DNA of 45,419 nt from Alphaproteobacteria bacterium (GTDB lineage: Bacteria > Pseudomonadota > Alphaproteobacteria > Rickettsiales > UBA998). Shown piece by piece: positions 1 to 8,149 of this stretch. Made by a program: the position numbers and the translations under genes. How positions within the stretch are numbered: the first letter of the stretch is position 1; each line of letters starts with the position of its first letter. Below the pieces are notes generated by a model. That model was not told where the DNA came from. It worked only from the letters and a program-made list of their open reading frames with translations, and made no database searches. The stretch covers positions 1-45,419 of the forward strand of contig JAKFYP010000056.1 in NCBI GenBank assembly GCA_021730835.1. Direction: 5' to 3'.

Positions 1-2257
1 CGCCCTTTCAATCGCAACCACCCTGCAAACCAGTGTCACCACGCTCCGGCAAGCGCTAAATAATAGCCTGCAAGCCTCGAGTTACCTTGGGGTTGCTGAT
101 GGCGGGCTGACCCAGATCGAACAACTTCTCCAGCGTATGAATGCGCTCTCGACGCAGGCTTCTTCAGGGGCACTTTCTGCAACCGAGAGGGGATTTCTCA
201 ATACAGAATTCTATCATTTGTACCGAGAGATTGACCGCATCGCTGAAACCACGAATTTTAATAATGTCCGGGTGTTGCAACAAGATCACGGAGAGACCCG
301 TATCGGCACGGCGCTCAATACCACGCAGGGTGTGCGCGCTTACGGACAGGTCAATTTCACTACCAGCAATATCGGGGCCGGACAGACAATAGTCCTTAAT
401 AACGTAACTCTGACCGAAGGTACGGATTTCACCCGGGGCGCGACCATCAACACCACGGTTCAGAATCTGGCCGATGCACTGAATGTCTCAACCAATAAAC
501 GCATCAATGTCGCCCGCTATACCGCTGAAGGTTCGATTCTGAAGATTGAGCACAAGGCCACCGGGGCGCTTGGGAATGTCTATACGATCAACGAGCAATC
601 CTCGACCGGCGGCGGCTCATTTGACACGATTGGCCTGCAACTGGATGCGTCGCGGCGGTTTACTCTCTATGAAGGCGCGGATGGCGGCGGCGGTAACCAG
701 ATCAATTCGGTAACGGCGACCGGTGGCAGCACCACGACCCTGCTGACCAGTCAGAATCAGACACCTTCGACAGCCCGGTATTTTTTTACGACCGGAACCA
801 ATATCGCGGATGGCGACACTTTCCGCATTGATGACGGGATCGGCTCCTCGGTTTTCTTCACGTTTCGTAACGCTCCGGCGGCGTCCCTTGACGTGCAGGT
901 GGGAGCGACCGGCGAGGAGAGTTTGCGTAATCTGGTTTCCACCTTTAACAACTATCTCAATACCTCTCCTGCCAGCAACACCATTCAGGGGATTCGCATG
1001 GTGGAGATGTGGCGTAGCGGCGATGAGGTGTTCGTCGCATCGCAGTTGCCGGGTATACCTTTCGATTTTATCGGCCTGACACCGGCCACGGATGCGCTCG
1101 ACATCGGGGAAACGGGCGCTGGAATTTCGCTGGAGACTCCCAATCAGGCTGCCGGGCCATTTAACCTGAGCAGCGGATCGGATACCGGGGGCGTCAATAC
1201 GACAGGCATTACCAATGATGCGTTCGTTGGGAAAATTTCCGGGTTTGAGGCCACTTATGTTGCCGATGACTCGATTCGGCTGAATATCACGGTGGGCGAG
1301 CATACCTATACGGCCAATCTGACCGATACCGACCCCACAACCAACACCGAAATTCAGTTTACTTCCAAAGATGGTGGTTATTTCTATGTCGAATTCGCCG
1401 CCCGGGAAGGCCGTGCAGTTGAAAATCAGGCTGATGCCGCCACCTTTGCCCGGGATCTGGATTTTGCGTTTTCCGGGCTGAATTTCTACCGCCGCCAGTC
1501 GCTGGATTTTAATCAGGTGGATTTGCTCAACGGGGTGGATATTTCGGTCACGACGGATGATTTCTCCAACCTCGTTTTTGAGGATGTCAGCGTGCAAGCG
1601 GCATCTGCCGGTGTCAGCGCCCAAATTACCTTTACCCTAAACGGCGAAACCTATCGCAGCCATGACCAGATCGGCACGGAAATCGGCTCGCGGGAGTTTT
1701 TTACCTTCATCAGTGAGGATGATTCGGGCAAGAGCATCCGTCTGACCGCAGGGGCCAGCAGCTTCAGCCTTGACTCCACAGAAGAAGCGCAGGAGTTGGA
1801 AGATGCGCTGAAAGAGGCGCTGGCCTTTGAAACGCTCGATATCAACGATACCTTGCTTGCCCGACAGTTTCAGGTCGGCGACACCAGCGAGCAATCCATC
1901 TCCATCCTGTTGCAATACATCGCAACCGATACCCTGTTTAGCGGCGGTACGCCCGATATCCTGACACAGGAATCGGCGGCGGCGGCTCAGAGCGCCGTGC
2001 TGGCCGCTATTGATTATGTCATCTCAGCCCGGGCTGAAGTCGGTTCGCTGCAGGAGCGGTTCGACGTGGCGGCGGATAACATCAGCAGCGCCCTGCGCAA
2101 TCAGGATATTGCCCGCGGCGCGCTGGAAGATACCGATATTGCTTCCGAATCTACGAAATTCGCACAAAATAACGTGAAAGTACAGGCTGCCATCAGCATG
2201 CTGGCGCAGACCAACGCCCTGCGGATCAGCCTGATTACGCGGCTGCTGGCTGGTTAG
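1..2257 (+). CDS. Flagellin, 5' end cut by the window
   Basis: Structural subunit of the flagellar filament, exported by the flagellar type III apparatus. The reading frame is open from base 2, so the first ATG inside the window (137) is not the real start; at least 751 residues are visible. Before that ATG the frame encodes LQTSVTTLRQALNNS and GVADGGLTQIEQLLQRMN, the helical D0/D1 core of flagellins, continuing to EIDRIAETTNFNN. The C-terminal core is equally clear: LQERFDVAADNI, then GALEDTDIASESTKFA and ISMLAQTNAL. Between the two cores lie roughly 550 residues of Ser/Thr/Gly/Asp-rich sequence, the surface-exposed variable part, which makes this much longer than common 270-500 residue flagellins. 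A hook-filament junction protein (FlgL) was considered, but the MLAQTNAL ending is flagellin-like. No other flagellar gene is visible. Confidence 0.9.
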   Translation, partial: ALSIATTLQTSVTTLRQALNNSLQASSYLGVADGGLTQIEQLLQRMNALSTQASSGALSATERGFLNTEFYHLYREIDRIAETTNFNNVRVLQQDHGETRIGTALNTTQGVRAYGQVNFTTSNIGAGQTIVLNNVTLTEGTDFTRGATINTTVQNLADALNVSTNKRINVARYTAEGSILKIEHKATGALGNVYTINEQSSTGGGSFDTIGLQLDASRRFTLYEGADGGGGNQINSVTATGGSTTTLLTSQNQTPSTARYFFTTGTNIADGDTFRIDDGIGSSVFFTFRNAPAASLDVQVGATGEESLRNLVSTFNNYLNTSPASNTIQGIRMVEMWRSGDEVFVASQLPGIPFDFIGLTPATDALDIGETGAGISLETPNQAAGPFNLSSGSDTGGVNTTGITNDAFVGKISGFEATYVADDSIRLNITVGEHTYTANLTDTDPTTNTEIQFTSKDGGYFYVEFAAREGRAVENQADAATFARDLDFAFSGLNFYRRQSLDFNQVDLLNGVDISVTTDDFSNLVFEDVSVQAASAGVSAQITFTLNGETYRSHDQIGTEIGSREFFTFISEDDSGKSIRLTAGASSFSLDSTEEAQELEDALKEALAFETLDINDTLLARQFQVGDTSEQSISILLQYIATDTLFSGGTPDILTQESAAAAQSAVLAAIDYVISARAEVGSLQERFDVAADNISSALRNQDIARGALEDTDIASESTKFAQNNVKVQAAISMLAQTNALRISLITRLLAG

Positions 2258-2283
2258 AGTAAAAACCATAGATATTCCAGCGC

Positions 2284-2307
2284 CTTGCGCATGCTTTTCG
2301 GCGCAAG
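2284..2307 (+). terminator. Possible weak terminator after flagellin
   Basis: Perfect 7-bp inverted repeat CTTGCGC/GCGCAAG with a 10-base loop, 26 bases after the flagellin stop. There is no T-tract, so this could be an mRNA-stabilising hairpin rather than an intrinsic terminator. Confidence 0.35.
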
Positions 2308-2395
2308 TGGCAGTATCATTGGCTTGTCACAGAAAATTCACAATATTTCCGCCCAATCGCTGATATAATGCAGAATAGGGTAATGTGAGCGATGT

Positions 2396-3559
2396 ATGGA
2401 TTCCGAACTTCCCGAGGATATGATTGACCCTCTCCTGAAGAAGGCAATCAAGATCGAACAGGCCAAGATCAAGGTCAAACCTTATAACGAAGCCGTACTT
2501 AACCGCTCTTTTGGGCTGGGCGACAGCGGGTTTTGGGGCGGGGCGGCGCTTGGGCTGGTCTCGGGGCTGGCTATCGGCGCGATTGCGATTTTTGCGCTGC
2601 CTGCGATCATGCCTGGGATTGCCCTTCAGGGTAGCGCCCTGACCGCTCTGGCCAAATTCGCCGCCGCCGGAGTGACGATCGGCACGCTCAGTGGCCAGAT
2701 CATTGGCGCAAGCGCCGGAGCCGCCGCCGCCGCCGCCGAAGAGCGCGAACGCCGGGAAAAGGGGCAGGCGCTGGAGGCGCAGATACTGGCTTCTCCTAAA
2801 TTACAGCAGATACTCAAAGACAAATACGCAGACCATATCCCGGAAGATATGCCCGCCAACACTTTTGAGGAAGTGCTGGAGAATTCACTGGATCAGGAGC
2901 ATTTCTGGAAGCGCATGGTACGCCCGAAAGTTTTGCTGCTGGCGGGAGTCCTCGGGGCGGTGGTCGGGGCGATAATGGGTGCGGCGGGAGGTATCCCGAT
3001 TCTGGAAATTGCGGGTGAGGCGACGGCGGCGCATACGCTCTACGGCGCCGGAATTTTCTCCCTGATGGGCATGGCGTTCGGCGTAAATTATTCGGCGCTG
3101 TTTACCTCCATCTGCCGGGGCGTCAATAATATGCTCAATGGCAATCCTTTTGAGAAACAAAAAGAGAAAGATGCGGCGCCGTATGATCTGGCGCTGGAAC
3201 AAAAGCTGGCGCAGGAGTTGCAAGGCAGGCCAATTACCAAATTATACGGCAGTCGCCTCGATGAGCTGATTGCCCGGGGGTATGCGCCAGGCCCGCAAAA
3301 TACTCCGGAACCGTATTGCCCGCCTGCCCCCGCGAATGAGATGCCTGCGTCCGCCGCACCCGGAGTTACGTTACTCAGGCCGATTGTATCCGCCTCCCCG
3401 GCGCGCATGCCTGCATCGGCGACTATTCCCGTCGCGGCGGATATGGAGCATATGTCTGGCTCGGTGAATCCGCGTAAACCGGCATCCCATGTAGTCTCGC
3501 ATGTCTATGAGAACCCGCTGATGGGCGTTACCGCCGATCAGGAAATTACCATACACTAA
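2396..3559 (+). CDS. Unknown glycine/alanine-rich membrane protein
   Basis: I do not recognise this 387-residue protein. Two hydrophobic blocks are visible, about residues 42-108 and 178-230, rich in small-residue patterns (GLVSGLAIGAIAIFALPAI; LLAGVLGAVVGAIMGAAGG) that suggest several tightly packed membrane helices or glycine-zipper hairpins. Between them lies a charged segment (EERERREKGQALEAQ...) preceded by a six-alanine run encoded by six consecutive GCC codons (2720-2737). The C-terminal 130 residues are Pro/Ala-rich and probably disordered. No signal peptide is apparent and the first 40 residues are hydrophilic. The Shine-Dalgarno is weak, so the start is tentative. It is separated by 138 bases from flagellin and need not be related to it. 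Confidence 0.65.
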   Translation: MDSELPEDMIDPLLKKAIKIEQAKIKVKPYNEAVLNRSFGLGDSGFWGGAALGLVSGLAIGAIAIFALPAIMPGIALQGSALTALAKFAAAGVTIGTLSGQIIGASAGAAAAAAEERERREKGQALEAQILASPKLQQILKDKYADHIPEDMPANTFEEVLENSLDQEHFWKRMVRPKVLLLAGVLGAVVGAIMGAAGGIPILEIAGEATAAHTLYGAGIFSLMGMAFGVNYSALFTSICRGVNNMLNGNPFEKQKEKDAAPYDLALEQKLAQELQGRPITKLYGSRLDELIARGYAPGPQNTPEPYCPPAPANEMPASAAPGVTLLRPIVSASPARMPASATIPVAADMEHMSGSVNPRKPASHVVSHVYENPLMGVTADQEITIH

Positions 3560-3572
3560 TCACGACAATTAT

Positions 3573-3651
3573 ATAGTCATTCCACATAAGCATTCCTCCT
3601 CCTATGTTGGAATGACAGGCTTGCGACCGCAAGCCTGCCGCTTATGCGGCG
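3573..3651 (+). repeat. Composite hairpin repeat, copy C (diverged, shorter)
   Basis: Carries the same modules as copies A (5204-5331) and B (35587-35715): AGTCATTCC...GGAATGAC arms (3575-3583 and 3609-3616), the palindrome around GCTTGCGACCGCAAGC (3618-3635), and GCCGCTTATGCGGC (3637-3650). About 37 bases across the last two modules are nearly identical to copy B in the same orientation. It lacks the AT-rich ACTTTATTTTTTCTT hairpin. It begins 14 bases after the stop of the upstream unknown gene. Confidence 0.75.
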
Positions 3652-3684
3652 TATAAGCCTGCGTGGCGTATGAACGCCTGATTA

Positions 3685-3701
3685 ATTCTGAGAATCAGAA
3701 T
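3685..3701 (+). other. Small perfect hairpin upstream of leuC
   Basis: ATTCTGA-GAA-TCAGAAT, a 7-bp stem with a 3-base loop, 74 bases before the leuC start and just after repeat copy C. There is no T-tract. Whether it affects leuC expression is not shown by the sequence. Confidence 0.3.
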
Positions 3702-3775
3702 GATCAGAAATACTATACTTGTCATTTCCCGTGTATCCCTGCTAAAGAAGCGGAAGCAGTGAAGAAAATAGCGCC

Positions 3776-5185
3776 ATGCCGCCAAAAACACTTTTTGATA
3801 AAATCTGGGAGCGCCATCTGGTCAATCAGCAGGAAGACGGAACCTGCCTGATCTATATTGACCGGCATCTGGTGCACGAGGTGACTAGCCCGCAGGCTTT
3901 TGAGGGGCTGCGTATGGCAGGACGCCGGTTACGTCGCCCCGAAGCGGCGCTGGCCGTGGCCGATCATAATGTACCGACCACACCCGACCGGGCGCAGGGT
4001 ATCAAAGATGAGACTTCGCGTATTCAGGTGGAAACACTGGAGAAAAATTGTGCCGAATTCGGCGTTACCTATTTTCCGATGAACGACCGGCGGCAGGGCA
4101 TCGTCCATGTCGTCGGGCCGGAACAGGGATTTACCCAGCCGGGTATGACGATTGTTTGCGGTGATTCGCATACCTCGACGCACGGAGCATTCGGGGCGCT
4201 GGCCTTTGGCATCGGTACCAGCGAGGTCGAGCATGTGATGGCGACGCAAACCCTGATTCAAAAACGCCCTAAAACCATGCTGATTCAGGTCACGGGCGTC
4301 CCCTCCCCCGCCGTGACCGCTAAGGATATTGTGTTGGCTATCATCGGCAGGCTCGGGACGGCAGGCGGCACGGGCTACGTTCTCGAATATGCCGGGGAGA
4401 CCATCCGCAATCTCAGCATGGAAGGCCGCATGACAATCTGCAATATGTCAATTGAAGCCGGAGCGCGGGCCGGGCTGATTGCGCCGGATGACGTGACATT
4501 CACTTATCTTAAAGGCAGGCCAATGGCCCCATCAGATGAAGAGTGGGAAAAAGCAGTCGCGTACTGGCAAAGTTTTTCCAGCGATGAAGGAGCGCGCTAC
4601 GATGAGACACTGGCGCTCGATGCCGCATCCATCGCGCCGCAGGTGACATGGGGAACCAGCCCGCAGGATGTGCTTCCGGTCACCGCGTCGATTCCTGCGC
4701 CGGAGGATTTCTCTGATGCTGGCCGCCGTCAGGCAGTGGCGCGCTCGCTCGAATATATGGGCCTGAAGCCGGGGCAGAAACTGGAAGATGTGCCGGTGGA
4801 TAAAGTATTTATCGGCTCGTGCACCAACGGGCGGATCGAAGATTTGCGCGAGGTGGCTTCACTGGTCAAAGGCCGCAGGGTGGCCGGAAATATCAGGCTG
4901 GCGATGGTCGTGCCGGGTTCGGGTCTGGTCAAGGAGCAGGCTGAGGCGGAAGGGCTGGACAGGGTTTTTACCGAAGCCGGGTTTGAATGGCGCGAGCCGG
5001 GATGTTCGATGTGTCTGGCGATGAATGCCGATAAGCTGGAGCCGGGCGAGCGTTGCGCCTCGACATCCAACCGCAATTTTGAGGGCAGGCAGGGCCGTGG
5101 CGGGCGTACCCATCTGATGAGTCCGGTGATGGCCGCCGCCGCCGCGGTGACCGGCCATCTGGCGGATGTGCGGAAACTGATATGA
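3776..5185 (+). CDS. leuC: 3-isopropylmalate dehydratase large subunit LeuC
   Basis: Large subunit of isopropylmalate isomerase, which interconverts 2- and 3-isopropylmalate in leucine synthesis; cytoplasmic, works with the small subunit LeuD. At 469 residues it has the usual bacterial LeuC length. The three cysteines that hold the 4Fe-4S cluster are present: C349 in IGSCTNGR and C410/C413 in GCSMC. Other aconitase-family signatures include DSHTSTHGAFG and the C-terminal ASTSNRNFEGRQG. The ATG at 3776 gives the expected LeuC N-terminus (KTLFDKIWERHLV). A longer upstream frame exists but is out of register with LeuC. leuD, often adjacent, is not in this window; a repeat copy and a LysR gene follow instead. 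Confidence 0.96.
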   Translation: MPPKTLFDKIWERHLVNQQEDGTCLIYIDRHLVHEVTSPQAFEGLRMAGRRLRRPEAALAVADHNVPTTPDRAQGIKDETSRIQVETLEKNCAEFGVTYFPMNDRRQGIVHVVGPEQGFTQPGMTIVCGDSHTSTHGAFGALAFGIGTSEVEHVMATQTLIQKRPKTMLIQVTGVPSPAVTAKDIVLAIIGRLGTAGGTGYVLEYAGETIRNLSMEGRMTICNMSIEAGARAGLIAPDDVTFTYLKGRPMAPSDEEWEKAVAYWQSFSSDEGARYDETLALDAASIAPQVTWGTSPQDVLPVTASIPAPEDFSDAGRRQAVARSLEYMGLKPGQKLEDVPVDKVFIGSCTNGRIEDLREVASLVKGRRVAGNIRLAMVVPGSGLVKEQAEAEGLDRVFTEAGFEWREPGCSMCLAMNADKLEPGERCASTSNRNFEGRQGRGGRTHLMSPVMAAAAAVTGHLADVRKLI

Positions 5186-5203
5186 GGGGTTGTCCCCTGA
5201 AAT

Positions 5204-5331
5204 ATTGTCTTTCTACTTTATTTTTTCTTCATAAGAAAAAATAAAGTCGGTTACGCCGCATAAGCGGCGGGCTTGCGTTGCAAGCCATAGTCATTCCGAC
5301 TTTACAGGAAATTATTAAGTGAAATGACTAT
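5204..5331 (+). repeat. Composite hairpin repeat, copy A
   Basis: A 128-base element nearly identical to the reverse complement of 35587-35715: three substitutions plus a small indel region, with the last 48 bases identical. Internal structure in order: a perfect 15-bp AT-rich inverted repeat (ACTTTATTTTTTCTT, CAT loop, then its complement), CGCCGC-ATAA-GCGGCG, a GCTTGCG/GCAAGC hairpin, and an AGTCATT...AATGACT outer pair. It fills the leuC-LysR gap; its right end is 6 bases from the LysR start codon. It codes for nothing I can see. It resembles a REP- or MITE-type non-autonomous element. Confidence 0.88.
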
Positions 5332-5337
5332 ATAGGT

Positions 5338-6231
5338 ATGATCGACTGGGATAAATTACGCGTATTTCACTCGGTGGCGCGGCATCGGAATATCACCCAT
5401 GCGGCGACGGAACTGGGCGTGAATCAATCCTCGATTAGTCGCCAGATTACGGCGCTTGAGGAACAAATGGGCGTGCCGCTGTTTCATCGCCGCCCGCGAG
5501 GGTTGCTCCTGAGCGAACAGGGAGAAATCCTGCTGGGTACGGTCAACGATTTTTTTCAGAAGCTTTCTCTGACGGAAAACACCCTGCTGGAACTCAACGA
5601 GCGCCCGACCGGCGAGTTGAAAGTCAGCGTGCCCATCGCCTTCGGAACGGTCTGGCTGGTTCCGGCTATGCAGGAATTTATCAAGCTCTACCGCGAAGTG
5701 CGCCTGAGCCTGATCGTTGATGACCGGGAGGTTGATCTCTCCATGCGCGAGGCCGATATTGCCATCCGGTTTTACCCGTCAAAACACCCCGACCTCATTC
5801 AGCGCCCGCTGTTTTCGGTCAAAAGCTCGCTTTATGCGTCGAATGATTACCTGCGCCAGCGCGGTATGCCCAGAAATCTCGCCGCGCTGGAGCAACATGA
5901 CCTGATTGCCTATAACGAGGGGCATCAGCCGCCCTATAAGGACATCAACTGGTTATTTACCATGGCTGAAAAGAAAGGTGTCCGCCTGAACCCGGTAATC
6001 AGCATCAACAGCCTGTACGGTATGCTGCGAGCGGTGAAAAGCGGCATGGGCATCGCCTCGCTTCCCGATTACATGGTGCAGCGTGCAAAACGCGTCAGTG
6101 TTATTCTTCCCACACTTGAAGGGCCGACCGTTGACGCGTATCTGGTCTACCCGATTGATCTGAGGGAGTCCAAGCGTGTTCGTGCTTTCCATAATTTTAT
6201 TGGGCGAAAACTGGTGGAATCGGGGTTCTGA
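5338..6231 (+). CDS. LysR-family transcriptional regulator
   Basis: A 297-residue DNA-binding regulator. Residues 1-65 form the winged helix-turn-helix of the LysR family (LRVFHSVARHRNITHAATEL, then NQSSISRQITALEEQMGVPLFHR). From about residue 90 onward is the periplasmic-binding-like effector domain, beginning with the characteristic GELKVSVPIAFG. The length is standard for the family. The ligand is not predictable. LysR genes are often divergent from their targets, but here leuC lies upstream in the same direction and the yejA-like gene is convergent (11-base gap), so no target is implied. Its 5' region is entirely made of repeat copy A, ending 6 bases before the ATG, so promoter and ribosome-binding sequences must lie in or next to the repeat. 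Confidence 0.93.
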   Translation: MIDWDKLRVFHSVARHRNITHAATELGVNQSSISRQITALEEQMGVPLFHRRPRGLLLSEQGEILLGTVNDFFQKLSLTENTLLELNERPTGELKVSVPIAFGTVWLVPAMQEFIKLYREVRLSLIVDDREVDLSMREADIAIRFYPSKHPDLIQRPLFSVKSSLYASNDYLRQRGMPRNLAALEQHDLIAYNEGHQPPYKDINWLFTMAEKKGVRLNPVISINSLYGMLRAVKSGMGIASLPDYMVQRAKRVSVILPTLEGPTVDAYLVYPIDLRESKRVRAFHNFIGRKLVESGF

Positions 6232-6242
6232 AACGATCACCT

Positions 6243-8042
6243 CTACCGGTACTGTTCTTTCATCCACCAGGTATCGAACCCAAGATTATAGTCCGGGCGG
6301 GCTTTGGGGTGCTCGAACATATCCCAGAAGGCAACACGAAAATTACTTATACTCCAGTGGGGTATAATCAGGTGTTTCCATAACAGCACACGATCTAAAG
6401 CCCGGGCTGGTATCTTGAGAGAATTATAATCCCGGGCCGAAACGATCTTTTCAAGTAACGCATCAACGAGGGGGTCTTTAAGTCCCGACTGATTCTGGCT
6501 GCCGGGAATATCGGCCTGTGACGAATGCCAGAATTGCATTTGCTCCTGTCCCGGAAATACCAGCCCTTGATTCCACCAGATGGAAATCAGGTCAAAATCA
6601 TTCTTTTCAATACGTTTCTGGTATTGCGCATCGTCAACCAGCCGGAACGTTGCTGTGATGCCCAGCCGATTAAGGTGACGGATCATTGAGGCAACGACCC
6701 GCTCAAACGTTTTTTGGCGCATCATGAATTCAATGCTCAGTTTCTCACCGGTTTTCTGATTTACCCGGATTCCGTCTTTAATCACCCATCCGGCCTCATC
6801 AAGTAGTCTTTGTGCTTTCAACAGGTTTTCCCGATTGTTACCGGAACCATCGGACGTGAATGGCTCGTAGATTTTTGAAAAAACCTCGGGCGGCAGGGAG
6901 TCGCGGTACGGCTCCAGCAGAGCGATTTCTTCTTTTGAGGGCAGCTCACGAGCGGCGAAATCGGTGTTCTGGAAAAAACTGTCATTGCGCTCATATGCGC
7001 CAAAAAAGATGGTTTTATTCATCCATTCAAAATCCATCGTCAGGCTAATGGCTTCGCGCACGCGGGCATCGGCGAATTTCTCCTTGCGGGTGTTAAAGAT
7101 AAAAGCCTGCATGCCCCGGGGTATCTTGTGCTTTGCCGTATATTTGATCAGCCTGCCGTCGCGTACTGCCGGAATATCGTAAGCTGTCGCCCAGTTGCGG
7201 GCGATGTATTCATCATGCAGGTCGGTCTCATGGGCTTTGAGCGCTTCCAGCGCCACGGTATCGTCGAGATAAACATCGTAGCGGATTTTATCGAAATTGA
7301 AATGTCCCTTGCGCACCGGCAAGTCGCGGCCCCAGTAATCGGGGTCGCGCTGGTAAGTAATCGTGCGCCCGGCCTCGACTCTGGCGATCTTGTACGGCCC
7401 GCTGACCAGCGGCGGCTCAAGCGAAGATTTGGCAAAATCATGGGTCGTGTAATAGGTTCTGGAGATAACCGGCATGGCGGCGACGATAAACGGCAGATCG
7501 CGGTTTTCCGGGTCACTAAGCGTAAAGCGCACCCGGTACTGGCCGGTTTTTTCCGCTTTGGGGACGGGCTTATACTGGAGTTTGAAAAACGGATCTCCCT
7601 TTTCTTTCAGGGTATTTAGGGAAAAAATCACATCCTCCGGGGTTATCGGCGTGCCGTCCTGCCAGCGGGCTTTAGGGTTAAGATGAAAAGTGACAAAGGT
7701 TTTATCCGCTGCCAGATCAACACGCTCGGCGATGAGTCCATAATAGGATTGTGGCTCATCATAGGAAGGCGTCATCAGGGTTTCAAACAGATAGGCCAGC
7801 CCCGGCGCGGGCAGGCCCTTGAGGATATAGGGATTGAGGCTGTCGAAACTGGCCGGGTAGTCGAGGCGCACCGTGCCGCCCTTCGGCGCAGCGGGATTGG
7901 CGTAGTCGAAATGGTCGAAGCCGGGCTTGTATTTGGGTTCGGTGAACAAGGTCAGCGCATGGGAGGGTTTGCCCCATGCAGGCGGAACATAGCCTGAAAT
8001 CAGGCACAGGCAGGTCAGGGCAGGAAAAAAAATCAGGCGCAT
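6243..8042 (-). CDS. YejA-like periplasmic peptide-binding protein (SBP family 5)
   Basis: Extracellular solute-binding protein of ABC importers for peptides and similar compounds; 599 residues, typical of the YejA branch. The N-terminus is a signal peptide (MRLIFFPALTCLCLISGYVPPAWG) for export to the periplasm. Family 5 landmarks: NPAAPKGGTVRLDYPASFDSLNP near the mature N-terminus, ARWQDGTPITPEDVIFSLNTL around residue 130, and a C-terminal domain with DFDLISIWWNQG. The membrane and ATPase partners (yejB, yejE, yejF) are not adjacent: the gene stands between a convergent LysR gene and a divergent sigma-like gene. It may bind peptides or microcin-like compounds, by family analogy only. Confidence 0.88.
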   Translation of the reverse strand: MRLIFFPALTCLCLISGYVPPAWGKPSHALTLFTEPKYKPGFDHFDYANPAAPKGGTVRLDYPASFDSLNPYILKGLPAPGLAYLFETLMTPSYDEPQSYYGLIAERVDLAADKTFVTFHLNPKARWQDGTPITPEDVIFSLNTLKEKGDPFFKLQYKPVPKAEKTGQYRVRFTLSDPENRDLPFIVAAMPVISRTYYTTHDFAKSSLEPPLVSGPYKIARVEAGRTITYQRDPDYWGRDLPVRKGHFNFDKIRYDVYLDDTVALEALKAHETDLHDEYIARNWATAYDIPAVRDGRLIKYTAKHKIPRGMQAFIFNTRKEKFADARVREAISLTMDFEWMNKTIFFGAYERNDSFFQNTDFAARELPSKEEIALLEPYRDSLPPEVFSKIYEPFTSDGSGNNRENLLKAQRLLDEAGWVIKDGIRVNQKTGEKLSIEFMMRQKTFERVVASMIRHLNRLGITATFRLVDDAQYQKRIEKNDFDLISIWWNQGLVFPGQEQMQFWHSSQADIPGSQNQSGLKDPLVDALLEKIVSARDYNSLKIPARALDRVLLWKHLIIPHWSISNFRVAFWDMFEHPKARPDYNLGFDTWWMKEQYR

Positions 8043-8149
8043 TGTTATAAAATCTTCATTTTTTATCTGAGTGAATTCAGGCTAGGACGTTTTATATAGC
8101 ACGAATGCGCTATTAGAAACGGCGAAAAACAAGAAAAACGAATCAGGCA

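Noticed and set aside
617..1624. 335-residue open frame antisense to flagellin
   Set aside because: Its composition mirrors the sense gene and it has no recognisable domain. Flagellin is clearly the coding strand.
6268..6292. tRNA T-loop-like GGGTTCGATACC on the minus strand
   Set aside because: It lies in the coding sequence near the C-terminus of the YejA-like gene, and no acceptor or anticodon stem can be drawn around it.
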